This document shows positions 17,160 to 25,606 of a stretch of DNA of 64,000 bases, piece after piece. The DNA comes from Kribbella sp. CA-293567. Its GTDB lineage: Bacteria > Actinomycetota > Actinomycetes > Propionibacteriales > Kribbellaceae. Within the stretch, counting starts at the first letter, position 1; every line of letters starts with the position of its first letter. Below the pieces are notes generated by a model. That model worked only from the letters and a program-made list of their open reading frames with translations. It was not told the DNA's origin and ran no database searches. The stretch lies in assembly GCF_027627575.1 (NCBI RefSeq), contig NZ_CP114065.1:2666001-2730000 (forward strand), given 5' to 3'. The translations under genes and the position numbers were made by a program.

Positions 17160-19421
17160 ATGGTGGACCGGGCAGCACAGCGGCGCGCGCGTGCCGACGA
17201 GGCCGACGCGCTGCTGTTCCTGCTCCTCTCCAAGGCATGCGACGCCCTCGGTACTCCTACCGAGGGCGTCGCCCTGGTCGCCGTCGGCGGCTACGGCCGG
17301 GAGGAGCTCTCGCCGTACAGCGATCTCGACGTGATGCTCCTGCACACCGAGGGGTACCCGAAGCTCGACGAGCTCGCCGCCCAGATCTGGTACCCGCTGT
17401 GGGACTCGCGGACCAAGCTCGACCACAGTGTCCGGACGGTCGCGGAGGCCCAGAGCGCCGCCGCCGACGACATACGGGTCGCGCTGGGGCTGCTGGACGC
17501 GCGGCACGTCGCGGGCGACTCGCACCTCACCCTGCAGCTGCGGTCGGTGCTGATGGCCGACTGGCGCCGTACTGCGAAGACTCGGCTGCCTGCACTCGCC
17601 GAGGCGTGCCGGGACCGCGCCAACACGGTCGGCGAGCTCGCGCACCTTGCAGAGCCGGACCTCAAGGAGGCGTACGGCGGGTTGCGAGATGCCGTTGTAC
17701 TGCGTGCTCTGGTCGCCTCGTGGTTGATCGACGTACCGCATCCGGTGGTCGAGCGGGCCCGGCTGGACCTGCTCGACATCAGGGACGAGCTGCACTCCGT
17801 CGCGGGCCGGGCAACTGACCGGGTGATCGCCGACGTGGCCGGTGAGGTCGCTGCCGGTCTAGGGCTGCAGGACCGCGATGCCTTGCTGCGACACATCTAT
17901 TCGACCGGCAGGACGCTGGCGCACGTGTGTGACGTGTCGTGGCGGCGGATCGAGAGCCTGATGGCCCGTCCGCCGCGCTCGCGACGCCGTCACCGCACAG
18001 GTGGGCCGCTGCTGCTGGCATTGGACGAGGGCGTCGGTCAGCACGAGGGCGAGGTCGTCCTGATGCCGGATGCCCGTCCGGAGCGAGACGCCTCCCTTGG
18101 ACTCCGTGCTGCGGCTGTGGCCGCTGACAGGGATCTCGTGCTCTCTCCCGCTGTCTGTGCTCGGCTCGCGAACTCTGCCGCGCTCCTGCCGGAACCATGG
18201 CCCGCTGAGGCGCGCCGGTTGCTGTGCGCGTTGCTGGGAGCCGGATCGGGCCTGCTGGAAGTCTGGGAAGCCCTGGACCAGGCGGGGTACGTCACGCGGA
18301 TCCTTCCGGAGTGGGACCTGGTTCGCTTCCGCCCGCCGCAGTCGGCTGTGCATCGCTACACCGTCGACCGGCACCTGCTGGAAACCTGTGTAGAGGCCTC
18401 GAAGATGGTCCGCGACGTACGCCGTCCGGACCTGCTGCTGGTCGCTGCGTTGATCCATGACCTCGGCAAGGGAGTCGAAGGCGACCACAGCGTCACCGGG
18501 GCCGTCATCGCGACCTCGGTAGCTCGCCGGCTGGGCTTCTCCGAAGCCGACGTCGACACGATCACGCTGCTGGTCCGGCAGCACCTGGTGCTGGCTCAGG
18601 TCGCCACCAGGCGGGACCTGGACGATCCGATGACAGTCGACTTCGTCGCGGGCATTGTGGGCGACACAGAGACGCTGGACCTGCTGGAGGCCCTCACGTA
18701 CGCCGACGCACGCGCGGCCGGCCCCGCGGCAGCTTCGCCGTGGCGGCTGCGGCTGGTGGGCGAACTAGCCAGGCGGGTTCGAGGTGAGCTGTCCGGTGGA
18801 GGGGCTGGGCTGTGGACCGAGGTGCCGCCGATCCCGACTCCGGACCTGCACCAGGTGGTCGGTGTCGGGCGCGTCGGCGTGACTGTGTCGGAGTACCGGG
18901 GCGACGTACGGGTGAATGTGGCCGTGCCCGATCAGGTGGGGACGCTGTCGACGGTTGCCGGGGTACTGGCGGTGGAGCGGCTCGCAGTACGGGCTGCTGT
19001 GGTGACCTCGACGGACGGCCTGGGGATTTCGCAGTGGTCGGTAGCCGGTTCGGCGCCTGACCCGGTGCGGTTGCGGGACCGGCTCGCTGTGGCGCTGCGC
19101 GACGACAGCGACCTCGTACGCCGGTTGGCGGCGCGCGACGCCTCGAAGGGGAAGAGCGCGGCCGCCCGGATCGACTTGTTGCCGGAGGCATCCGAAACGG
19201 CCACCGTGCTGCAGGTGCGGGCGCATGACCGCCCGGGACTGCTCTACGACGTCACTGCCGCGATCGCCGCGACCGGAGCGGACGTGAGGTCGGCGCATGT
19301 CAGCACGCTCGGCGCCGAGTGCGTGGACGTCTTCTACCTGACCGATCGCAACGGCTCCGCCCTGGAGGACGAAGACGCCCGCACGACGGCCAAGTCGATC
19401 CTGGATCGCCTGACCTTCTAG
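17160..19421 (+). CDS. glnD: [Protein-PII] nucleotidyltransferase/removing enzyme
   Basis: GlnD modifies PII at Tyr51 when glutamine is low and removes the group when it is high. The 753-residue protein has the nucleotidyltransferase motif GGYGREELSPYSDLDVM near residues 42-58, an HD domain (ALIHDLGKG near 430) and two C-terminal ACT domains (starting near 580 and 685). It begins at the ATG directly after the glnK stop and has a short N-terminus compared with E. coli GlnD, as is common in actinobacteria. Its end carries what may be a promoter for the DUF2332 gene. Confidence 0.95.
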   Translation: MVDRAAQRRARADEADALLFLLLSKACDALGTPTEGVALVAVGGYGREELSPYSDLDVMLLHTEGYPKLDELAAQIWYPLWDSRTKLDHSVRTVAEAQSAAADDIRVALGLLDARHVAGDSHLTLQLRSVLMADWRRTAKTRLPALAEACRDRANTVGELAHLAEPDLKEAYGGLRDAVVLRALVASWLIDVPHPVVERARLDLLDIRDELHSVAGRATDRVIADVAGEVAAGLGLQDRDALLRHIYSTGRTLAHVCDVSWRRIESLMARPPRSRRRHRTGGPLLLALDEGVGQHEGEVVLMPDARPERDASLGLRAAAVAADRDLVLSPAVCARLANSAALLPEPWPAEARRLLCALLGAGSGLLEVWEALDQAGYVTRILPEWDLVRFRPPQSAVHRYTVDRHLLETCVEASKMVRDVRRPDLLLVAALIHDLGKGVEGDHSVTGAVIATSVARRLGFSEADVDTITLLVRQHLVLAQVATRRDLDDPMTVDFVAGIVGDTETLDLLEALTYADARAAGPAAASPWRLRLVGELARRVRGELSGGGAGLWTEVPPIPTPDLHQVVGVGRVGVTVSEYRGDVRVNVAVPDQVGTLSTVAGVLAVERLAVRAAVVTSTDGLGISQWSVAGSAPDPVRLRDRLAVALRDDSDLVRRLAARDASKGKSAAARIDLLPEASETATVLQVRAHDRPGLLYDVTAAIAATGADVRSAHVSTLGAECVDVFYLTDRNGSALEDEDARTTAKSILDRLTF

Positions 19422-19431
19422 TGTCGGGGGG

Positions 19432-20472
19432 ATGGATCTGGTAGCAGCACTGCAGCGGCAGGCCGTGGCTTGCGAGGACCTGGGCTCACCCATGTACGCC
19501 GACCTCCTGCGGCGGCTCGTGGACGACTACGAGTTGGGCGGGTCGTCCACGCGAGTACTGGCGGGATTCGAGTCAGCACCCGGGGACGCACTGATCGGCT
19601 TGCGGCTGCTCGGCGCAGTGCACCGGCTCGTGTTGTCGGGGGCGGCGCCCGAGTTGGCCGGGTTCTACCCCAGCGTGGGTGGCGAGTGGGACGCAGTACT
19701 CGGGTGGGAGGCGTTCGAGCAGGTACTGCTCTCGCGTGGACCGGAGGTGCGCAACCTGCTGACCCAGGCGCCACAGACGAACGAGGTCGGCCGCTCGACA
19801 GCCCTGTACGGCGGGCTGCTGCGGCTGGCCGAGGCAGTACCGCTTCCTGTACGGCTGTTCGAGATCGGCGCGAGCGGTGGCCTCAACCTGCGACCTGACC
19901 ACTTCCGTTACGACCTGGCCGACGGGTCCAGCTTCGGGGCCGCGGACAGCCCAGTGGTGCTGGAGGACGCCTGGTCGGGCCGCCCTGTTGTGCCGGCGGC
20001 CCTGCGGATCGCAGAGCGGGTCGGCAGCGACATCGCTCCGGTGAACCCGTTGAGCGAGGACGGCGTGCTCACGCTGACGTCGTACGTGTGGCCGGACATG
20101 ACCGCGCGGCTCGAGCGGTTGCGGGGAGCACTGGCGGTCGCGCGGCAGGTGCCGGCCGACGTACGGCGTGAGGACGCGCTGTCGTTCCTGCGGAACGTGG
20201 AACTGTCGGAAGGCCACGTGACGGTCATCTGGCACTCGGTGATGTGGCAGTACCTGTCGCCGGAGGAGCAGACGGCCGGCGATGCGCTGATCACGGCGCT
20301 GGGAGCCAAGGCCACCGAGACGGCTCCGCTGGCTCACCTGTGTCTGGAGCCGATGCGCCGTACGCCGCAGGCCGAGTCCGAGTGGCTCATCGTCCTGCAG
20401 GTCTGGCCCGGGGGAGTGCCGCGGATCCTCGGCACCGCCGAGCCGCACGGGCTGCCGGCGCACTGGGAGTGA
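19432..20472 (+). CDS. DUF2332 family protein
   Basis: This 346-residue cytoplasmic protein matches the actinobacterial DUF2332 family, with LFEIGASGGLNLRPDHFRYD in the centre and HVTVIWHSVMWQYL towards the C-terminus. The EIGASGG segment resembles a SAM-binding glycine loop, so a methyltransferase-like fold is possible, but the family function is not established. The ATG lies 8 bases after TAGTGT (19419-19424), which overlaps the glnD stop and could be a -10 element; a G-run before the ATG could also serve as ribosome-binding site. Confidence 0.8.
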   Translation: MDLVAALQRQAVACEDLGSPMYADLLRRLVDDYELGGSSTRVLAGFESAPGDALIGLRLLGAVHRLVLSGAAPELAGFYPSVGGEWDAVLGWEAFEQVLLSRGPEVRNLLTQAPQTNEVGRSTALYGGLLRLAEAVPLPVRLFEIGASGGLNLRPDHFRYDLADGSSFGAADSPVVLEDAWSGRPVVPAALRIAERVGSDIAPVNPLSEDGVLTLTSYVWPDMTARLERLRGALAVARQVPADVRREDALSFLRNVELSEGHVTVIWHSVMWQYLSPEEQTAGDALITALGAKATETAPLAHLCLEPMRRTPQAESEWLIVLQVWPGGVPRILGTAEPHGLPAHWE

Positions 20473-20495
20473 GAGAGATCGCACTTCCCGTGAAC

Positions 20496-20543
20496 TTAGG
20501 TGCGCCTTAGTCTGTCTGGAGAACTTAGGTCACCCTAACCTGA
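20496..20543 (+). promoter_or_regulatory. DtxR/IdeR-type iron box
   Basis: TTAGGTCACCCTAACCTGA (20525-20543) agrees at 15 of 19 positions with the iron-box consensus TTAGGTTAGGCTAACCTAA. A half-matching second copy starts TTAGGT at 20496. The pair lies 26 bases upstream of the secreted-protein start codon, so the gene should be repressed when iron is plentiful. Confidence 0.78.
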
Positions 20544-20568
20544 GTCACCAGAGAGGATCTCCGCCCAG

Positions 20569-21081
20569 ATGACAAAGCTCCGCCGGATCGTCCTGACCGT
20601 CGCCGCCGCTACCGCGCTGGCAGTCGGTCTGATCACGCCTGCCGCTGCCGCACCCGGCAGTGCGAGCAACCTAGGCAAGACCTTGAACGCCTCGAACGCG
20701 ACCGGCCTCGTTTCGGCCGGCGAAACGATCACTGTGACCGGCAGCGGCTTCAATCCGGCCCAGGGCTACTACGTCGCGCTGTGCGCGGTCCCGTCCGACT
20801 ACAGCTACGGCACCAAGCCCAGCCCATGTGCCGGCGGTGACGGTCAGGGCGGTACGACGGTCGGCCCGTCGGCCTGGGTGACCAACAGCCCGCTCGGTGG
20901 CAGCGCGTCGTACCCGATCGCGGCCAACGGCACCTTCACTGCCCAGATCCGGATCAAGAAGGTCAACTCCGGCCTGGACTGCGGCGACCCGGACGTCACC
21001 TGCGCGATCGTCAGCCGCCGCGACCACTTCGCGGCCGGCGATCGCAGTGGCGACGTCTACATCCCGGTCTCGTTCAGCTGA
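20569..21081 (+). CDS. Secreted neocarzinostatin-fold (Ig-like) protein, iron-regulated
   Basis: The 170-residue protein has a Sec signal peptide (about residues 1-28, ending AAA) and a mature domain of about 140 residues. ETITVTGSGFNPAQGYYVALC and SGDVYIPVSF at the end are typical of the neocarzinostatin-apoprotein family, and four cysteines could form two disulfides. In actinobacteria this domain often accompanies HtaA haem-uptake proteins. A DtxR-type iron box lies in front, so a role in iron or haem capture is a reasonable inference. No transporter or HtaA gene is adjacent. Confidence 0.75.
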   Translation: MTKLRRIVLTVAAATALAVGLITPAAAAPGSASNLGKTLNASNATGLVSAGETITVTGSGFNPAQGYYVALCAVPSDYSYGTKPSPCAGGDGQGGTTVGPSAWVTNSPLGGSASYPIAANGTFTAQIRIKKVNSGLDCGDPDVTCAIVSRRDHFAAGDRSGDVYIPVSFS

Positions 21082-21096
21082 CGGGCCAATAGATCC

Positions 21097-21129
21097 ACCG
21101 CCGGCCGGACGGCCACTCCGGCCGGCGGT
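21097..21129. terminator. Strong GC hairpin terminator
   Basis: ACCGCCGGCCGGA (21097-21109) pairs perfectly with TCCGGCCGGCGGT (21117-21129) around a 7-base loop, 16 bases after the stop of the iron-regulated gene. There is no T-run, which is usual for actinobacterial hairpins. Confidence 0.7.
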
Positions 21130-21131
21130 TA

Positions 21132-21219
21132 CCCCACCTCTGGACGGGTGGGGGACTGATGGCGGGTTTTCGTACCAGCAGCGCGTTGCGGGACGCCCTG
21201 GGTGCGAGAACCCGCCATC
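21132..21219. repeat. Two further inverted repeats between convergent genes
   Basis: CCCCACC (21132-21138) pairs with GGTGGGG (21147-21153). A larger repeat pairs GATGGCGGGTTTTCGTA (21158-21174) with TGCGAGAACCCGCCATC (21203-21219), 15 of 17 positions, with a 28-base loop. Together with the preceding hairpin they fill the convergent gap and could terminate the arginase-family gene on the other strand. Confidence 0.55.
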
Positions 21220-21230
21220 GGCGCGCTGGG

Positions 21231-22154
21231 TCAGGTGAGGGCCGCGACAAGGGTGTCGGCGAGCGCCGCGGCGTACCGGCCGTCCGGGTCGAGGTCCGGA
21301 TCGAAGATGCCGATGTCGAGGCCGACGCACTTCGGTGACGCCAGCAGTGGCCGGAGCAGTTCGCGCAGGTGCTCGTGCTGCAGGCCGCCGGGGTCGGGAC
21401 TGTCGACGGCAGGCATCACCTCGGCGTCGAGGATGTCCACATCCAGGTGCACCCAGAAGCCGTCCAGGTCGTCCCGCTCCAGGTGCTCCAGTACGCCGCC
21501 CGCCGCGCTCGCCGGGTCAGCGATGACGGTCAGTGCCGACCAGTCCCTGATCCCCGCCTCGCGCATCGTGTCCAGGTAGGCCTCGTCCTCGCGGTACCCG
21601 AGCATGACGGCGTCGCTGTCGCGCACGTAGGGCCGCAGTCCTTCCAGGTCGGCGAGGTCGTCCTGTCCGCGCCCAGTGACCAATGCCAGTGCTTCGCCTC
21701 CGGCCGCTCCGACGTACTCGTCGTTGTCGACGGTCCTGAAGTCCGAGTGCCCGTCGAGATAGACGACGCCGTACCGGCCGCGACGTCTGAGCGCGAGTGT
21801 CGGCGCCAGGAGGTTGCTGCACTCGCCCCCGAGCAGTACGACGAACTGACCGTCGTCCAGCAGCTTGCCGATCCGGTCTGCCAGCCGGATCGTGTAGCCG
21901 GCCATCGCCGCCGCGTTGAAGACCCCGTCGCCGGGCTTCCACTCGCCGCGGTCGTAGCGCGGTGGGGTCACGCATCCCGCGTCGGCCGCGACGATCCGCT
22001 CGACGAACCGCTGGTCTCTGAGGGCCCCCGCGAGTTTGTGGCAACCTGGCACGGTCCCCGGGGCCGGCGGTCGTAGTCCCAGGTTCGACGGTCCGTCCAG
22101 TACTGCTCTGTGTCTGCGCACGGCAACTCTTCCTAACCGCTCGATCCGAATCAT
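21231..22154 (-). CDS. Arginase/agmatinase superfamily protein
   Basis: The 307-residue protein has the ureohydrolase fold. Motif 1 is LGGECSN instead of the usual GGDHS, motif 2 is DGHSDF and motif 3 is DVDILDAEVMPAVDSPDPGG. Arginase-family enzymes use two manganese ions to split guanidino or formimino groups. Here the histidine ligand of motif 1 is replaced by cysteine and the first Asp by Glu, so metal binding and substrate may differ from arginase. The start at the ATG 22154 is tentative; a GTG eleven codons in is possible. It is convergent with the iron-regulated gene and divergent from ffh. Confidence 0.8.
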   Translation of the reverse strand: MIRIERLGRVAVRRHRAVLDGPSNLGLRPPAPGTVPGCHKLAGALRDQRFVERIVAADAGCVTPPRYDRGEWKPGDGVFNAAAMAGYTIRLADRIGKLLDDGQFVVLLGGECSNLLAPTLALRRRGRYGVVYLDGHSDFRTVDNDEYVGAAGGEALALVTGRGQDDLADLEGLRPYVRDSDAVMLGYREDEAYLDTMREAGIRDWSALTVIADPASAAGGVLEHLERDDLDGFWVHLDVDILDAEVMPAVDSPDPGGLQHEHLRELLRPLLASPKCVGLDIGIFDPDLDPDGRYAAALADTLVAALT

Positions 22155-22278
22155 CGGTTAGGGGATGCTAGCTCCGAGCAGGCGCCCGCGGGCCGGTAGA
22201 CTCGGGGAGTTGCCTGGGGAATCGGCGACTGCCTGCTCCACCGGAACTGCTTCACCGGAAGAAATGGACTGTGTTCTC

Positions 22279-23838
22279 GTGTTCGACACGCTCTCTGATC
22301 GCCTGTCCGCCGCCTTCAAGACGCTGCGCGGCAAGGGCAAGCTGACCGACGCCGACATCGACGCGACCGCCCGGGAGATCCGGATCGCGTTGCTGGAGGC
22401 CGATGTCGCGCTGCCGGTGGTGAAGGACTTCATCGCGGCGGTCAAGGAGCGGGCCGCCGGCGCCGAGGTGCGCGGCGGGCTGAACCCGGCCCAGCAGGTG
22501 ATCAAGATCGTGAACGAGGAGCTCGTCGCGATCCTGGGTGGCGAGACGCGTGAGCTGCGGATGGCCAAGCGGCCGCCGACGGTGATCATGCTCGCGGGTC
22601 TGCAGGGCGCCGGTAAGACCACGCTGGCCGGCAAGCTGGCGAAGTGGCTGAAGGAGACCAAGCACCAGACTCCGCTGCTGGTCGCCGCCGACCTGCAGCG
22701 CCCGAACGCGGTCACCCAGCTCCAGGTGGTCGGCCAGCGGGCCGGCGTACCGGTGTACGCGCCGGAAGCCGGCAACGGCGTCGGCGACCCGGTCGCGGTC
22801 GCCCGGCAGGCGATGGAGGAGGCGCGGACCAAGCAGCACAGCGTGGTCATCGTCGACACGGCCGGCCGGCTGGGTGTCGACGAGGAACTGATGAAACAGG
22901 CCGCGGACATCCGCGACGCGGTCACGCCGGACGAGATCCTGTTCGTCGTCGACGCGATGATCGGCCAGGACGCGGTCGTCACCGCGCAGGCCTTCCTGGA
23001 CGGCGTCGGCTTCGACGGCGTGGTGCTGTCCAAGCTCGACGGTGACGCCCGCGGTGGTGCCGCGCTGTCGATCGCCAAGGTCACCGGCCGGCAGGTGATG
23101 TTCGCCTCGAACGGCGAGAAGCTCGAGGACTTCGACGTCTTCCACCCCGACCGGATGGCCTCGCGCATCCTCGGGATGGGCGACGTGATGAGCCTGATCG
23201 AGAAGGCCGAGCAGTCCTTCGACGCCGAGGAGGCGGCCAAGACCGCCGCCAAGCTGCAGAAGAAGGGCGGCAAGGACTTCACCCTGGACGACTTCCTCGC
23301 CCAGATGCAGTCGGTGCGCAAGATGGGCCCGCTGACCAAGATCTTCGGCATGCTGCCCGGCGCGGCCCAGTTCAAGGACCAGCTGGAGAACTTCGACGAG
23401 CGCGAGATCGACCGGATCGAGGCCGTCATCCACTCGATGACCCCGGCCGAGCGCACCGACCCCACCATCATCAACGGCTCCCGCCGGCTGCGGATCGCGA
23501 ACGGCTCCGGCACCGAGGTGGCCACCGTCAGCGGCCTGGTCGAGCGCTTCTTCGAGGCCCGCAAGATGATGTCGGCGATGGCGTCGGGCAAGGGCATGCC
23601 AGGAATGCCGGGAATGCCCGGGATGCCGGGGATGAGCGGCGGCAAGAAGGGCAAGCAGCAGGTCAAGAAGGGCAAGGCCAAGCGCGGCTCCGGCAACCCG
23701 GCCAAGCGGGGCAACCCGGCGCAGAGCGAGCCGGCCGCACCGGCGGCGGGTCAGCTTCCGGCCGCCTTCGGTGGCAGCGCCGCCGGCGGGAACTTCGAGC
23801 TGCCGGACGACCTGAAGAAGCTGCTCGGCGACAAGTGA
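22279..23838 (+). CDS. ffh: Signal recognition particle protein Ffh
   Basis: Ffh binds signal peptides and 4.5S RNA and pairs with FtsY at the membrane. The 519-residue protein has the N domain, the G domain (GLQGAGKTT near residue 107, DTAGRLGVDEEL, SKLDGDARGGAA) and a Met-rich M domain, with a C-terminal run of GMPGMPGMP followed by a Lys/Gly-rich tail. GTG at 22279 gives the family start VFDTLSDRLSAAFK; an ATG at 22264 is in frame and closer to GGAAGA. It stands alone here, in the usual position between glnD and rpsP but with large insertions on both sides. Confidence 0.96.
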   Translation: MFDTLSDRLSAAFKTLRGKGKLTDADIDATAREIRIALLEADVALPVVKDFIAAVKERAAGAEVRGGLNPAQQVIKIVNEELVAILGGETRELRMAKRPPTVIMLAGLQGAGKTTLAGKLAKWLKETKHQTPLLVAADLQRPNAVTQLQVVGQRAGVPVYAPEAGNGVGDPVAVARQAMEEARTKQHSVVIVDTAGRLGVDEELMKQAADIRDAVTPDEILFVVDAMIGQDAVVTAQAFLDGVGFDGVVLSKLDGDARGGAALSIAKVTGRQVMFASNGEKLEDFDVFHPDRMASRILGMGDVMSLIEKAEQSFDAEEAAKTAAKLQKKGGKDFTLDDFLAQMQSVRKMGPLTKIFGMLPGAAQFKDQLENFDEREIDRIEAVIHSMTPAERTDPTIINGSRRLRIANGSGTEVATVSGLVERFFEARKMMSAMASGKGMPGMPGMPGMPGMSGGKKGKQQVKKGKAKRGSGNPAKRGNPAQSEPAAPAAGQLPAAFGGSAAGGNFELPDDLKKLLGDK

Positions 23839-23839
23839 C

Positions 23840-23853
23840 CTCCCGGCCGGGAG
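23840..23853. terminator. Short GC palindrome after ffh
   Basis: CTCCCGGCCGGGAG is a perfect 14-bp palindrome starting 2 bases after the ffh stop. It could form a 5-bp stem with a GGCC loop; a terminator role is inferred from position. Confidence 0.4.
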
Positions 23854-23887
23854 TCCTTCACCGGCCGGACGGACATACCGTCACCGG

Positions 23888-23915
23888 TTGTCCAGAACCG
23901 CTGGACCGTTAAGAT
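23888..23915 (+). promoter_or_regulatory. Promoter of first lytic transglycosylase gene
   Basis: TTGTCC (23888-23893) and TAAGAT (23910-23915) are 16 bases apart. The segment GGACCGTTAAGAT around the -10 recurs as GGAACGTTAAGAT before the paralogous gene at 25607, so both may answer to the same regulator or sigma factor. Confidence 0.5.
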
Positions 23916-23970
23916 CGTGCCTACGCCCAAGGATCAGGTACTGCGAACTAAGTCGTGAGGGACGGTTCGG

Positions 23971-25374
23971 ATGAGGCAGCAGTTCAGCAACCTGGACACG
24001 TGGCGGGGCAAGCTGACCGCGGTCGGGGTCTGTCTCGCGCCGCCGACGGTCCTGGTCGCCGCGTTCGTGGCCGGTGGGGTCACCTCGAACACGTTCATCG
24101 TCGACGCCCACGCGCTGAGTCAGCCGCGTCAGGACGCCGTCTTCAACGAGCTGGCCGAGAACCTCCCGCCCGGCCCTGGGGCCGACGGAAGTATCCCGAC
24201 CGAGCAGAAGTCCCAGATCGAGGTGCCGGTCACCGGAGCGGTGGACAGTCTCCAGCAGCCTCCGCCCGGCACGCCCGGTGACGTCTCCGGCATCCCGGGG
24301 ACCGTGCTGGCGGCGTACCAGAAGGCGGCGAACGACCTGGGGACCGCGCAGCCCAACTGCGGTATCACCTGGCCACTGCTGGCGGGGATCGGGAAGATCG
24401 AGTCCGCCCACGCCAGTGGCGGCCGGGTCGACACGACCGGGGTGACCCGCGGCAAGATCCTCGGCCCGGTGCTCGACGGCGGGCCCGGGATGGCGGCCAT
24501 CAGCGACACCGACCAGGGCTCGTTCGACGGCGACACCAAGTGGGACCGCGCGGTCGGCCCGATGCAGTTCATCCCGGGCACCTGGAAGTCCTTCGGTGCC
24601 GACGGCAACGGTGACGGCGTCAAGGACCCGCACAACATCTACGACGCGGCCCGCTCGGCCGGCGACTACCTGTGCTCCGGCGGCGCCGACCTCAAGGACC
24701 CACAGGGCCTGGTGCAGGCGGTGCTGCGCTACAACCACTCGATGGACTACGTGTCCAAGGTGCTGCGCTGGATGCAGACCTACAGCCAGACGACGGTGAA
24801 CGTGCCGAACTCGCCGGACTCGATCGACCCGCCGGACGACAGCGGCAACGTCCAGAACGACCCCACGACGCCGCCGGCCACTCCGGTCACCACCCCGGCG
24901 ACGACACCGGTGCCGACCACTCCGGTGCCCACGACCCCGGTGCCGACGACGCCGGTACCGACGACCCCGCGCCCGAGTACGCCGCGACCGTCGACGCCGA
25001 CCCCGCCGAAGTCGCCGCAGGGAACTCCGCCGACCACGATCCCGACCCGGCCGACCGTTCCGACGACGCCGCCCAGCACGCCCCCGACCACTCCGCCGAC
25101 GACGCCTCCCACGACGCCCCCGACCACCCCGCCCAGTACGCCGCCGACGACCCCGCCGAGCACGCCGCCGACGACGCCTCCCACGACGCCGCCGACCCCC
25201 TGTGGCCCGAACGAGACGCCCGCGCCTACCCCGGCGCCGAACGACCCGCCGGCTCCCGCGCCCACCTGCACGGTGCCGCCGAGCATGACCCCTGAGGCGA
25301 CCACCCCGGCTCCGGAGAGCACCCCGGTAGCCCCGGGAAGCACTCCGGTAGCCTCGGAGACTACTCCGGCCTGA
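23971..25374 (+). CDS. Secreted lytic transglycosylase with Thr/Pro-rich tail
   Basis: The 467-residue protein has an N-terminal membrane or signal segment (about residues 14-36) and an MltB/SLT-like catalytic domain (about 110-275). The likely catalytic glutamate is Glu144 in LLAGIGKIESAH, followed by GPMQFIPGTWKSFGADGNGDG. The C-terminal 190 residues are almost only Thr and Pro (PTTPVPTTP, then PPTTPPTTPP repeats), a likely cell-wall-spanning stalk. Such enzymes cleave the glycan strands of peptidoglycan. It is the first of two tandem paralogues; the second starts 232 bases further on. Confidence 0.87.
   Translation: MRQQFSNLDTWRGKLTAVGVCLAPPTVLVAAFVAGGVTSNTFIVDAHALSQPRQDAVFNELAENLPPGPGADGSIPTEQKSQIEVPVTGAVDSLQQPPPGTPGDVSGIPGTVLAAYQKAANDLGTAQPNCGITWPLLAGIGKIESAHASGGRVDTTGVTRGKILGPVLDGGPGMAAISDTDQGSFDGDTKWDRAVGPMQFIPGTWKSFGADGNGDGVKDPHNIYDAARSAGDYLCSGGADLKDPQGLVQAVLRYNHSMDYVSKVLRWMQTYSQTTVNVPNSPDSIDPPDDSGNVQNDPTTPPATPVTTPATTPVPTTPVPTTPVPTTPVPTTPRPSTPRPSTPTPPKSPQGTPPTTIPTRPTVPTTPPSTPPTTPPTTPPTTPPTTPPSTPPTTPPSTPPTTPPTTPPTPCGPNETPAPTPAPNDPPAPAPTCTVPPSMTPEATTPAPESTPVAPGSTPVASETTPA
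24880..25200 (+). repeat. In-frame Thr/Pro codon repeats
   Basis: The region encodes repeats of four to eleven residues, first VPTTP units and then PPTTP/PPSTP units, built from ACG/ACC and CCG/CCC codons. It lies within the first lytic transglycosylase gene and is probably prone to length change. Confidence 0.8.
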
Positions 25375-25383
25375 AGCGGCGCC

Positions 25384-25404
25384 GGCGGCCCTCTGAGGGC
25401 CGCC
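25384..25404. terminator. GC hairpin after first lytic transglycosylase gene
   Basis: GGCGGCCCTC (25384-25393) and GAGGGCCGCC (25395-25404) are perfectly complementary around one base, giving about an 8-bp stem with a 5-base loop. It starts 10 bases after the stop codon. Confidence 0.6.
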
Positions 25405-25440
25405 CGAAGGGCCTTTGCGGGCCGCGAAACCGGTCCGGAA

Positions 25441-25449
25441 CGTTAAGAT
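25441..25449 (+). promoter_or_regulatory. -10 region of second lytic transglycosylase gene
   Basis: CGTTAAGAT repeats exactly the nine bases found before the first paralogue (23907-23915), and the flanking GGAA corresponds to GGAC there. This implies a 5' leader of about 150 bases before the ATG at 25607. No clear -35 element is visible. Confidence 0.45.
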
Positions 25450-25606
25450 TTCCCAACAGTGACCCAGCCGCCCCCGGGCCGGATCGCCGCCTGCTGAGCG
25501 CGGCGGAGCACCGTTGAGCGCGGATTCGGCGCTGCCGGGCTATCGGCTCAGGTAACTTTCCGTCGCACTCCGGTAACTTTCTGGCGCATCGGTCGTTGGG
25601 GGAACT

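Noticed and set aside
23839..23970. c-di-AMP (ydaO) riboswitch before the first lytic transglycosylase
   Set aside because: The leader is short and the conserved ydaO core words were not seen.
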